Assembly: GCA_003230915.1 (NCBI GenBank)
Contig: QIHI01000122.1
Coordinates: 1 to 62,175 of the forward strand
Direction of reading: 5' to 3'
DNA from: Kiritimatiellales bacterium
Lineage (GTDB): Bacteria > Verrucomicrobiota > Kiritimatiellia > Kiritimatiellales > Pontiellaceae
Length of the DNA: 62,175 nucleotides
The notes under the pieces are model-generated. The model was not told the DNA's origin and ran no database searches. It saw nothing but the letters and a program-made list of their open reading frames with translations. The translations under genes were made by a program, and so were the position numbers. Positions within the stretch are counted from its first letter, which is position 1. Each line of letters opens with the position of its first letter. This document shows, in pieces, positions 26,894 through 34,382 of the stretch.

Positions 26894-28231
26894 ATGCATT
26901 GTTTTTACCCTATGGATCGTTATCTTCTGAGCATGCGCTTATTTATTTCCATGGGGATTCTTTTGCTTCCGCTGGTTGCCTCATCATCCACGTTGCGACT
27001 GGAGGGCGACCGTGCTTGGCTGGTAGCCGACGAAGCACCGCTGTCGAAGGTGCTGGAGCTGTTCGCACAACGCGGGGTGGAGGTATTGATCGATCCAACC
27101 CTGCAACTCAATCGGATTTCCGGCGAGTGGGAAAATACCAAGGTTGACCGGTTGATTGGGCAGCTGGTGCAGCCGCATAACTATCTGCTTGAATGGAAAA
27201 AAACCACGGGACCGCTCGGCGACCTTTATCAAATATCAGCCATCCGTATTTTCTCTGACGGCAACGCGGCGGCCGCTCGCCCACTGTCCGACAAGGGCAG
27301 GGTGCTCGATGTGGTTGAGGGCGCGAACGGCACTCACTATCTTCGAGCAGAACTTATGGTTGGCTTCAAAGAAGGATCCACCATCGACGACCTGACTGCA
27401 CTGCTTGCCAAAATTGGGGGTACTGTGATTGAGGTGATCGATCCGCCTGGTATCTATCGTATCAAGCTCAACGAGGGGATGCCGGTCGAGAAGGCGGTAG
27501 AAATTGCGAGAGCACATGCCTGGGTGGAAGGTGCCGAACCCAATCTCGCATTTCCAAATATGGGAATCCAAGCCTCTCCAACGACCGCCAGCGGTGGAGG
27601 CATCAATCTGCACCTGCAACCCGGTGAAACCGCCGTCGCCGTTTTTGACTCGGGTCTAGACCCAAAATACGCCGATCTTGCCTTCATTCGCGGAGCGTAC
27701 AACGCGATTGACCCCGCAGCGGAAATGTCCGACCCGACCGGTCATGGTACGCTGGTGGCCTTAGTGGCTTCAGGCGCGATTACCCCGCTCGGAGCAACTG
27801 AATCAACACAAGGTGTTCCCGTGTTGGCCGTGCGTGTTTTTGATGAAAATGGTTTCACTTCTGCGGATACCATTATGCGAGCGATTGATTACGCGTTAAA
27901 TTCGGACGTTGAAATCATTAACCTAAGTTTTGGAACGTACGATGAAATTGGATTTATTGATGATGCGTTGAATTATGCAGCTCAACAGGGCGTCGCGATT
28001 GTCGTGGCGGCGGGAAACGATGACGTTGAAATTTCGATGAATCCTGCGGCCAGCCCCTTCACCCTTTCGATCGGAGCAAAAAATCAAGATGGCAGTATTG
28101 CCGATTATTCCAACACAGGGGATACGATTACAGGCTACGAATATGGTTCGGTGGTGTTCGAAGGGAAAAAATATGATGGAACCTCTTTTGCCAGCCCGTA
28201 TTGGACGTACAATCTGGCCACTGAAAAGTAA
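26894..28231 (+). CDS. subtilisin-like serine protease with STN-like N-terminal domain, C-terminally shortened
   Basis: Exported S8-family protease, 445 residues. Several Met codons are possible; a signal peptide (LFISMGILLLPLVASSS) follows in every case. Residues about 45-110 resemble a secretin/TonB short N-terminal domain (APLSKVLELFAQRGVEVLID). A protease propeptide-like region (ELMVGFKEGSTIDDL) comes next. The catalytic triad is visible: Asp in AVFDSGLD (about 252), His in GHGTLVALVASG (about 282) and Ser in DGTSFASP (about 431). The protein ends only about 14 residues after the serine, so the terminal helix and strand of the fold are missing. It may be a truncated, inactive remnant. Confidence 0.8.
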   Translation: MHCFYPMDRYLLSMRLFISMGILLLPLVASSSTLRLEGDRAWLVADEAPLSKVLELFAQRGVEVLIDPTLQLNRISGEWENTKVDRLIGQLVQPHNYLLEWKKTTGPLGDLYQISAIRIFSDGNAAAARPLSDKGRVLDVVEGANGTHYLRAELMVGFKEGSTIDDLTALLAKIGGTVIEVIDPPGIYRIKLNEGMPVEKAVEIARAHAWVEGAEPNLAFPNMGIQASPTTASGGGINLHLQPGETAVAVFDSGLDPKYADLAFIRGAYNAIDPAAEMSDPTGHGTLVALVASGAITPLGATESTQGVPVLAVRVFDENGFTSADTIMRAIDYALNSDVEIINLSFGTYDEIGFIDDALNYAAQQGVAIVVAAGNDDVEISMNPAASPFTLSIGAKNQDGSIADYSNTGDTITGYEYGSVVFEGKKYDGTSFASPYWTYNLATEK

Positions 28232-28234
28232 GGC

Positions 28235-28249
28235 TTCCAAGGCTTGGAA
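28235..28249. repeat. short perfect palindrome between protease and NAD kinase genes
   Basis: TTCCAAG, one base, CTTGGAA: a 7-bp perfect inverted repeat directly after the protease stop. It could be part of a small intergenic repeat. Its position suggests the same rearrangement that ended the protease gene early, but that is inference. Confidence 0.4.
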
Positions 28250-28278
28250 AGCTGGGGAGAGGTTTCTATACTTCGGGC

Positions 28279-29139
28279 ATGAAGAAGATTGGCATCGTTG
28301 TAAATACAAAGCGGCCGCGTGCAGAAGGCATTCTGTCCGAACTGCGGTGTTTGGCCGAAGGGTATGACTTCGCGCTCTATGCGGAAAATGCCGAGATGGC
28401 CGAACTCCTGGGCGCGGTGCATCTACCGGTTGAGTTGTTCGCAGAAAAGGTGGACATCGCGTTGGCGATGGGGGGCGACGGCACAGTCCTTTACACCGCC
28501 CGAGCGCTACATAGAACCCCAATTCCCATCATGGGTATCAATCTCGGGAGCCTTGGATTTCTCACCAGCGTGGGCGATTCGGAGATGGCGCAGGCTCTAA
28601 AGGCTATCGCGGATGAGAGCTATAAGGTTTCGGTGCGCGACGTTGCCGAATGCCGCATTTTCCAGAACGGGACAGCGGTAGGTGAGGAACCCTCGCTTAA
28701 TGATATCGTACTAGGGTGGGGTACATCATCGCGCATCGTTACCCTAAACCTTTCCATTGATGGCGAGGTGGTTGGCTCGTTCATGTGCGACGGCATGATG
28801 GTTTCTACACCGACCGGCAGTACGGGCCATTCGCTTTCAGCAGGCGGACCCATTCTGCATCCGGGAGTTTCTGGTTTTGGGATTAATGTAATCTGTCCGC
28901 ACACACTTAGCTCCCGTCCGCTGGTGGTACCCAACTCTAGCCTGATCGAGATCGATGTGACCCATGCGGCCAAGGAACTGATTCTCTCCATCGACGGACA
29001 GGATGAATATAAGATCGAGCAGGGCGATCGAATCGAGATTCGCCGTAGTCCCCATCCAGCCAAATTTTTACAGCTCTCCGGGCACAGTTACTTTGCCGTG
29101 CTTGCCAAAAAACTCCACTGGCGTGGTTCGAGTCTCTAG
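28279..29139 (+). CDS. nadK: NAD kinase
   Basis: Phosphorylates NAD+ to NADP+. At 286 residues it has the family length. The ATP-binding motif is AMGGDGTVLYTARAL, followed by NLGSLGFLTSVGD. The NAD-binding SLNDIVLGWG and the TPTGSTGHSLSAGGPILHPG signature are complete. The N-terminus KKIGIVVNTKRPRAEG is typical. It stands 47 bp after the protease gene and has no obvious operon partner. Confidence 0.97.
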   Translation: MKKIGIVVNTKRPRAEGILSELRCLAEGYDFALYAENAEMAELLGAVHLPVELFAEKVDIALAMGGDGTVLYTARALHRTPIPIMGINLGSLGFLTSVGDSEMAQALKAIADESYKVSVRDVAECRIFQNGTAVGEEPSLNDIVLGWGTSSRIVTLNLSIDGEVVGSFMCDGMMVSTPTGSTGHSLSAGGPILHPGVSGFGINVICPHTLSSRPLVVPNSSLIEIDVTHAAKELILSIDGQDEYKIEQGDRIEIRRSPHPAKFLQLSGHSYFAVLAKKLHWRGSSL

Positions 29140-29149
29140 GAGATCTCTT

Positions 29150-29580
29150 TGCGCATAGCGGCTTCACACCGATTTTGCGGCATGTCGCGTCGGACATGGT
29201 TAGATTTGATTTCGACCCACTGTAGCTCGTTGGATTCATCTGAGGCCAGATATGGCGTGAAGGAATCAGCCTTCGTCCCCCGTTTTGACTTCCTAATCCG
29301 TAGCCAGGCAGAGAGAGGCTTCCAACAAGGAGCAGGGACGTCGTCCCCGGCTCTGGAACCACGTTAATAAAGCTTTCGCTATATCCACTCTCAAAGCTTT
29401 GAACATGAAGGCCAACGCGCAGGTCTTCAGTTCCCAGTGCGCTCAAAAATCGTAGGTGTCGTCATAGCTCATAATGAGTTCTACGCTGTCGTAGGGGTTG
29501 ATGCCGTAGAAGTTGAATAGCTCCGCGTGGGCAATCAATGACGAGACGGCGAGCGCCGCAGTAGCTAGTAAATACTTCAT
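29150..29580 (-). pseudogene. frameshifted PEP-CTERM surface protein gene
   Basis: From ATG 29578-29580, with a good GGAAGGA ribosome site 8 nt upstream, the frame encodes a signal peptide (MKYLLATAALAVSSLIAHA) and a short mature part. It stops at 29443. In a second frame the sequence continues as GTEDLRVGLHVQSFESGYSE to the sorting motif VVPEPGTTSLLLVGSLSL (VPEP encoded near 29348-29362). The basic tail (RIRKSKRG) lies in yet another frame. PEP-CTERM proteins are anchored by exosortase and tied to exopolysaccharide. No exosortase lies in this window. Two frameshifts make this a probable dead gene. Confidence 0.7.
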
Positions 29581-29994
29581 GAGTTTGATCCTTCCAATAT
29601 CAACCCGTGTCTCCCGAAACAGGAGCCCCTCCTCTACTCGCATTCTGAGGATCATTAAGAGTATTCTATAAAAACACGAGTGCCGGTAAACTTTTTTGAT
29701 CTCAATCTCATTTTATAGTTTGGTCTTTCTTCGGACAGTAGAAAACATCCCAAAACAGGATTTTTTGACGCTTAAAATGTGTCTGAGATGTTTCTCGGAT
29801 AGCAGAGCGGTGTCAGAGACAGATAAGGCAACCGGAAAATCCTGTGATTTTATAGGCAGGAACAAGTTTTTTAAGAATTTCACCTGTTTTTACAGGTTAC
29901 CGAAACTTTACCGGACAGTCGTGGCGTTTATTCTTAAATTAAGAAGGAGATCCTATCTTGAAGATAGGTTTGGAAATGGGGCGACATTGATGCA
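29581..29994. other. gene-free stretch with two hairpin/palindrome motifs
   Basis: No gene is supported in these 414 bases; a 100-codon open frame (29696-29998) has no ribosome site and an odd composition. Two symmetric motifs are visible. ACCTGT-TTTT-ACAGGT lies at 29882-29897. CCTATCTT-G-AAGATAGG, a perfect 8+1+8 palindrome, lies at 29952-29968, 27 bases before the VanZ-like gene. The second could be an operator or a leader hairpin for that gene. Confidence 0.45.
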
Positions 29995-31134
29995 ATGAAT
30001 GGTAGTTTTCGTGCTGGTATGAATGATTGGAAGAATAAATTCAAAAAGCGGATTCCCGCACTGGCTCTACTGTTGGTTACAGTGCTTTTTTGGTCGGTAT
30101 ACGATCGCTATGAGGTTGCGGGTTCCGCGTTGCTGGAAGCCCCCTCATTGGCTGATGGAACGAGGGTTCGAGGGGGAGTTTTTGGCCGTGCGGGTCGCTT
30201 TTCCCTGAATGTTCTCCCCGGCGGAAAACCGGCACGTATCAGCTTCAGCCTGCCTGCGGCCACCGACCATGAATTCATCCGCGTTCGCGCACGCATTAAG
30301 GTGGATGGAGTGGTGGAAGGGAAGCACTCGTGGAACTGCGCCCGGTTGCTCGTGACGCAATACGATGCGGATAATAAGTGGATGTCCGGACACCACGGGC
30401 TAGTCGCGGAAAAGGGGACCAAGGATTGGGAGGCACACGAGGATGTATTCAAGATATTTCCGAAAGCCGATCGTGCCGATCTGGTCTTACAACAGTCGGG
30501 CTCCGAGGGGTCGGCGGAGTTTGACCAAATTGAGGCGCAACCCGTGCGCTTCCGCGCCTCATTCGTGGGATGGCGTGTCTTCTTCGCCGTGTTATGGTTT
30601 TTGGCGGCGATCCTCTATTTTCCGCGCTGTCGCCTACACCAGCGTAAGCTCAAGATTTTGATTTTCCTGAACGCCGCTGCTATCCTGGCCGGCACCTTGA
30701 TGCCAAGTGATTGGATCATTACCGGTTCGGAAAAAATTCAGTCCACCCTTCATGAGTTACGCACATCCGAACCGTCGCCGACAAAGATCCTGGCTTCGGA
30801 AAAAAATAAAAAACCCGCCCCAACTTCCCCTCAGAAGCAGATGGATTGGTTCATGGAGATGAACCTCGAGACGCATCAAGCGGGGCATTTCATATTGTTT
30901 GCCTCGCTCTGCTTTTTGGTCTATTGCTCTGCGGCACTGGAGCGGCAGCATCCGATCTACTTTGCCAAGGTGGGGTTCGATATCCTGATTTTCGCCGCAG
31001 TCACCGAAGCGCTCCAGTTTCTCACGACCGATCGCACAGCGGGCATCCTCGACCTGCGTACTGACCTCTATGGCATGGCGGCAGCCTTGGTGGTCTTTCT
31101 TGCGGTACGGCCGATTCTTCTAAAACGAGGTTAG
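29995..31134 (+). CDS. VanZ-like family membrane protein
   Basis: A 379-residue protein. It has an N-terminal helix (IPALALLLVTVLFWSVY), an outer beta-rich domain of about 150 residues, and then a helix near residue 190 (VFFAVLWFLAAILYF). A VanZ-like C-terminal region of four helices carries HQAGHFILFASLCFLVYC, EALQFLTTDRTAGILDLRTDLYGMAAAL. VanZ-like proteins are common in exopolysaccharide and exosortase-related loci; the molecular role is unknown. A later Met (30019) could also be the start. Confidence 0.78.
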   Translation: MNGSFRAGMNDWKNKFKKRIPALALLLVTVLFWSVYDRYEVAGSALLEAPSLADGTRVRGGVFGRAGRFSLNVLPGGKPARISFSLPAATDHEFIRVRARIKVDGVVEGKHSWNCARLLVTQYDADNKWMSGHHGLVAEKGTKDWEAHEDVFKIFPKADRADLVLQQSGSEGSAEFDQIEAQPVRFRASFVGWRVFFAVLWFLAAILYFPRCRLHQRKLKILIFLNAAAILAGTLMPSDWIITGSEKIQSTLHELRTSEPSPTKILASEKNKKPAPTSPQKQMDWFMEMNLETHQAGHFILFASLCFLVYCSAALERQHPIYFAKVGFDILIFAAVTEALQFLTTDRTAGILDLRTDLYGMAAALVVFLAVRPILLKRG

Positions 31135-31138
31135 GGGT

Positions 31139-31168
31139 TTGACTTGTTAGGCAATGGTTTCTTATATT
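31139..31168 (+). promoter_or_regulatory. candidate sigma-70 promoter for the efflux lipoprotein gene
   Basis: TTGACT (31139-31144), an 18-base spacer and TATATT (31163-31168) match the consensus well. They lie 36 bases before the preferred ATG at 31204. Confidence 0.55.
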
Positions 31169-31203
31169 CAGCAACAAGGCCAAAAATCATGCCGGAGTAT
31201 TCT

Positions 31204-32628
31204 ATGAAAAAACATCTGCTGTCGTCCTTCGCCATTTTCGGCGTCATCCTTTTAAACGGTTGTATGTCGGTCGGTCCAAATTACGAAGAGCCGGAAACCG
31301 TACTGCCGGATGCGTGGCACGCAGCCGTGCAGGAGGAGTTTGAATCCGGCGAACCCGACCTGCAAACCTGGTGGACTGTTTTCGGTGACGACATGCTGAA
31401 CGCCCTCATCACCAAGGCCTCGACCAATAACCTCGATCTAAAAACCGCCGCCGCACGCATTGAACAAGCCGCCGCATTGCGTGGCGTGAGCGCCAGCCAA
31501 TATTGGCCCGATATCGTGGCCGGAGGGGCCGCGAATGTGGTGCAGAGCACCACGGCCCAAACCCCGCCCGGAACCGACCGGCAGAGCGATCTCTACCAAG
31601 CCGGCCTTTCGATGGCCTGGGAGCTCGATCTGTGGGGGCGCGTTCGTCGTTCGGTGGAATCGGCCGATGCTTCATTGCAGGCCAGCATCGAAAACTATCG
31701 CGATATCCTCGTGGTGCTTTATGCCGACATTGCGACCAGTTATATCGACGTCCGTACGCTGCAGGAACGCATTACCTTAGCAAAGAATAACCTAGAGGCG
31801 CAATTGGAGACGATGGAGTTGACCCAAAACCGCTTCGATTCGGGGCTGGTTCCGGCGCTGGACGTTTCGCAATCCCAGTTGAACAGCTCGCGCACTGAAT
31901 CGGCTATTCCTCCACTCAAACAATCGCTGATTGAAGCGATTAACCGACTGGGCGTACTGACGGGCGAGATGCCTTATGCGTTGCTAAAGGAATTGGAAGC
32001 TCCGCAACCGATCCCTGCTTCAACCGCCACGAAAATTGCGCTCGGTGTGCCTGCGGAATTACTGCGCCAACGCCCAGATATTCGCCGGGCCGAGCGGGAG
32101 CTCGCCGCGCAAAATGCACTAATCGGTGCGACCCAGGCGGAGCTCTATCCGACGCTCACCTTGCCGGGATCATTGACGCTTGAAGCCCCGTCCAGCGGCG
32201 ACTTTTTCAGTAGCGACAACGTGGTCTATAGTTTTGGCCCCCAGCTCCGCTGGAATATTTTCAGCGCAGGTCGCATCCGCAACCAAGTTGATGCTGAACG
32301 CGCAGGTACAAAAGCTGTGCGGTATGTTTATGAACAAACCGTGCTGCTGGCACTCGAAGAGGTCGAAGGCTCGATGGCGGCCTACGCCAACGAGCAGGAT
32401 CGAATCGGATCGCTTGAAACCGCAGAAGAGGCGGCGCAGAAGTCGGTCGATCTCGTCACCGAGCTCTATAAATCCGGCCTGACCGATTTCCAAAATGTGC
32501 TTAACATGGAGCAGGCCTTGCTCGAACAGCAGGATGCGCTCGCAACCAGTCACGGCCAGATTAGTTTAAACCTCGTAAGCATTTACAAGGCGCTGGGCGG
32601 AGGCTGGTCTCCGCCGACGGAAGAATGA
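31204..32628 (+). CDS. RND efflux outer-membrane lipoprotein (NodT family)
   Basis: TolC-like outer-membrane channel subunit, 474 residues from ATG 31204 with GGAG 7 nt upstream. The lipoprotein signal ends in LLNGC and is followed by MSVGPNYEEPE, a hallmark of this family. Two OEP domains contain long helices (LDLKTAAARIEQAAALRGVSAS; SLETAEEAAQKSVDLVTELY) and the RRAERELAAQNALIGATQAELYPTLTLPG core. The usual RND pump and adaptor genes are not adjacent. The next gene, an ion channel, overlaps by four bases. Confidence 0.93.
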   Translation: MKKHLLSSFAIFGVILLNGCMSVGPNYEEPETVLPDAWHAAVQEEFESGEPDLQTWWTVFGDDMLNALITKASTNNLDLKTAAARIEQAAALRGVSASQYWPDIVAGGAANVVQSTTAQTPPGTDRQSDLYQAGLSMAWELDLWGRVRRSVESADASLQASIENYRDILVVLYADIATSYIDVRTLQERITLAKNNLEAQLETMELTQNRFDSGLVPALDVSQSQLNSSRTESAIPPLKQSLIEAINRLGVLTGEMPYALLKELEAPQPIPASTATKIALGVPAELLRQRPDIRRAERELAAQNALIGATQAELYPTLTLPGSLTLEAPSSGDFFSSDNVVYSFGPQLRWNIFSAGRIRNQVDAERAGTKAVRYVYEQTVLLALEEVEGSMAAYANEQDRIGSLETAEEAAQKSVDLVTELYKSGLTDFQNVLNMEQALLEQQDALATSHGQISLNLVSIYKALGGGWSPPTEE

Positions 32629-33308
32629 GCCTAAAAAATTCCATTCTCAAAGAGATCTTAAAAGGGCGATTCAGCCTATTACTGTTCTCTATCGTCTTCA
32701 TGTTTTTAGTGCTTCCACTGGTTCCCGTAGAACAAGTTTTTTTGGATCAGAGCGTTGGAATCTTCGGCTTGATTATATTGCTCAGCTGCCTGCGAGTGAT
32801 CACGAAAAACCGAGGTTTCTTTATTTTTATGGTGGTGTTGTCGCTGGTGAATTTGGTGATTGGAAGTACGGAACTTTTATCCCAAACCAATTCAGATAGC
32901 TTCAAAACCTGGGGGCTGGCCTTTCGCTTGATCTACTACTTGCTCGTGTTCATCAGCATCATGAGCCACGTGCTCGACCAAAGCCCCGTCACCAGCGATA
33001 AGATTGCAGGCTCGATTTCAGCTTACATTTTATTGGGGATTGTCTGGTCGGTGGTCTACACGCTCTTCCAGCATCTCCAGCCCGGAAGTTTTGTGATTCC
33101 AGAGCACCTCCAGACGGATAGTACTACTGGAATTTGGGCGGTCTATTTCAGTTTCACCACACTCACCACACTCGGATACGGAGATATCACCCCTCACCTC
33201 CCCGCCGCCCAGACGTATGCCATTATGGAGGCCGCCTGCGGTCAGATTTTTCTCACCGTCCTGGTTGCCCGACTCGTTGCGCTACAGATTATCCATAGCC
33301 GTACATAG
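32625..33308 (+). CDS. potassium channel family protein
   Basis: A 227-residue membrane protein with about six helices. The last two form an ion-channel pore module with the K+ selectivity filter TTLGYGD. No voltage-sensor arginine ladder and no RCK/TrkA-N domain are visible, so gating is unknown. It overlaps the efflux lipoprotein gene (ATGA), which suggests cotranscription, although a functional link is not obvious. Confidence 0.88.
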   Translation: MSLKNSILKEILKGRFSLLLFSIVFMFLVLPLVPVEQVFLDQSVGIFGLIILLSCLRVITKNRGFFIFMVVLSLVNLVIGSTELLSQTNSDSFKTWGLAFRLIYYLLVFISIMSHVLDQSPVTSDKIAGSISAYILLGIVWSVVYTLFQHLQPGSFVIPEHLQTDSTTGIWAVYFSFTTLTTLGYGDITPHLPAAQTYAIMEAACGQIFLTVLVARLVALQIIHSRT

Positions 33309-33334
33309 TGACCGTTGAGCCGATAGTGCTCGTT

Positions 33335-34363
33335 TTATTTCGGCGCGATTTTTGGTAACACGTCCACATCCACGGTTTCCATCCAACGCTTCAGGGCACC
33401 CCACCCTTCGAATCCCATTAACCCATTGATATAGCGATACCCGTCGCCATAATCTGGATCGGGACACTCCACAATCCCGTGGAGGACATCGGCATAGTTC
33501 CGCCGCTGACAGAGCTCCGCGGCGGCTTGCTGGCAAAGGCCCTCGTGCACCCAAAGGGGAGCCTCTTTCAAACGCGGAAAATGTTCATGGATCAGGTCGT
33601 GCATCAGCTCGTGGGTAGCCGTGACTCGGAACACAGAATCGTGCAGGTGGTCGACAATATAAATCTTTTCTCGGTCCAACTCAGGAGCCTCCTTCCATCC
33701 CCCGAAAAGGCCCTTCTTGGTCATCATCGTTTGGCGGCTATAGAGTCCACGCACCGAAACCGGCGAATCGCTCTTCCGGAGATGTTTTGAAAGACGCTGC
33801 ATTTCGTTTTTATCCACCAGCACCAGCTCTGGAATCGAAGCATGCTTTAGTGAGGTCCACGCCTCAAGCTGTCGACGAGCGCGGTCATAATTTTGCTGCG
33901 CAACTTTCTGGTCCTTTACCGCCCAGCGCATGCAAGCCACGCAAATCTCCCGCCCGTCGTTCAGCGTGGTGGGATAGGCCCCCGGTAGACCGCATGAAAA
34001 GCACGTTGGGGTCTTTTCCATGCAGCGTTCGCAGTACGTGTATTGCGTGACTGTAAATCCCTTTTTGATTGGAACATTGCAGATTTTGCACTTGGGTAAG
34101 GTGGTTCGAAAACAAACATCACCGCAGAAGATCTTTCCATCTGACTTGCGGTATTCGCCCCGAATGATCTTGCCGCAAATGGAGCATTTCGGGCGCAATT
34201 CATCAACGCACGCCTTGGAGCAACACGTCTGTCCGTCGTAGGTCCACGTTCCTCTTTGCAGCCGGATTCCGCACACGTCGCACCGGTCCGATTTTGCATC
34301 TACCGATGCTCCGGCACAGCAGAGAGTCGCCGTGAACCACCGTCTAGAGAGATTCCGATTCAT
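33335..34363 (-). CDS. DA1-like zinc peptidase with LIM/zinc-ribbon N-terminus
   Basis: A 342-residue protein. The N-terminal half has at least four CxxC-type zinc-binding pairs (CDVCG, CSKAC, CSICG, CKICN, CERC, CFSCG) arranged like LIM domains. The C-terminal half has a gluzincin-type peptidase motif: HELMH at residues 251-255, and 18 residues later the third ligand in VHEGLCQ (Glu274). The EGLCQ phrase matches the EGICQ of plant DA1 peptidases, which are ubiquitin-activated growth regulators. Bacterial relatives exist but are functionally unstudied as far as I know. The first 23 residues may be a weak signal sequence. It converges with the K+ channel gene. Confidence 0.78.
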   Translation of the reverse strand: MNRNLSRRWFTATLCCAGASVDAKSDRCDVCGIRLQRGTWTYDGQTCCSKACVDELRPKCSICGKIIRGEYRKSDGKIFCGDVCFRTTLPKCKICNVPIKKGFTVTQYTYCERCMEKTPTCFSCGLPGAYPTTLNDGREICVACMRWAVKDQKVAQQNYDRARRQLEAWTSLKHASIPELVLVDKNEMQRLSKHLRKSDSPVSVRGLYSRQTMMTKKGLFGGWKEAPELDREKIYIVDHLHDSVFRVTATHELMHDLIHEHFPRLKEAPLWVHEGLCQQAAAELCQRRNYADVLHGIVECPDPDYGDGYRYINGLMGFEGWGALKRWMETVDVDVLPKIAPK

Positions 34364-34382
34364 AGAGGAATATTAGCGAGTC

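Noticed and set aside
29696-29998. 100-codon frame before the VanZ-like gene
   Set aside because: No ribosome site and no recognisable features; it covers the hairpin-containing leader.
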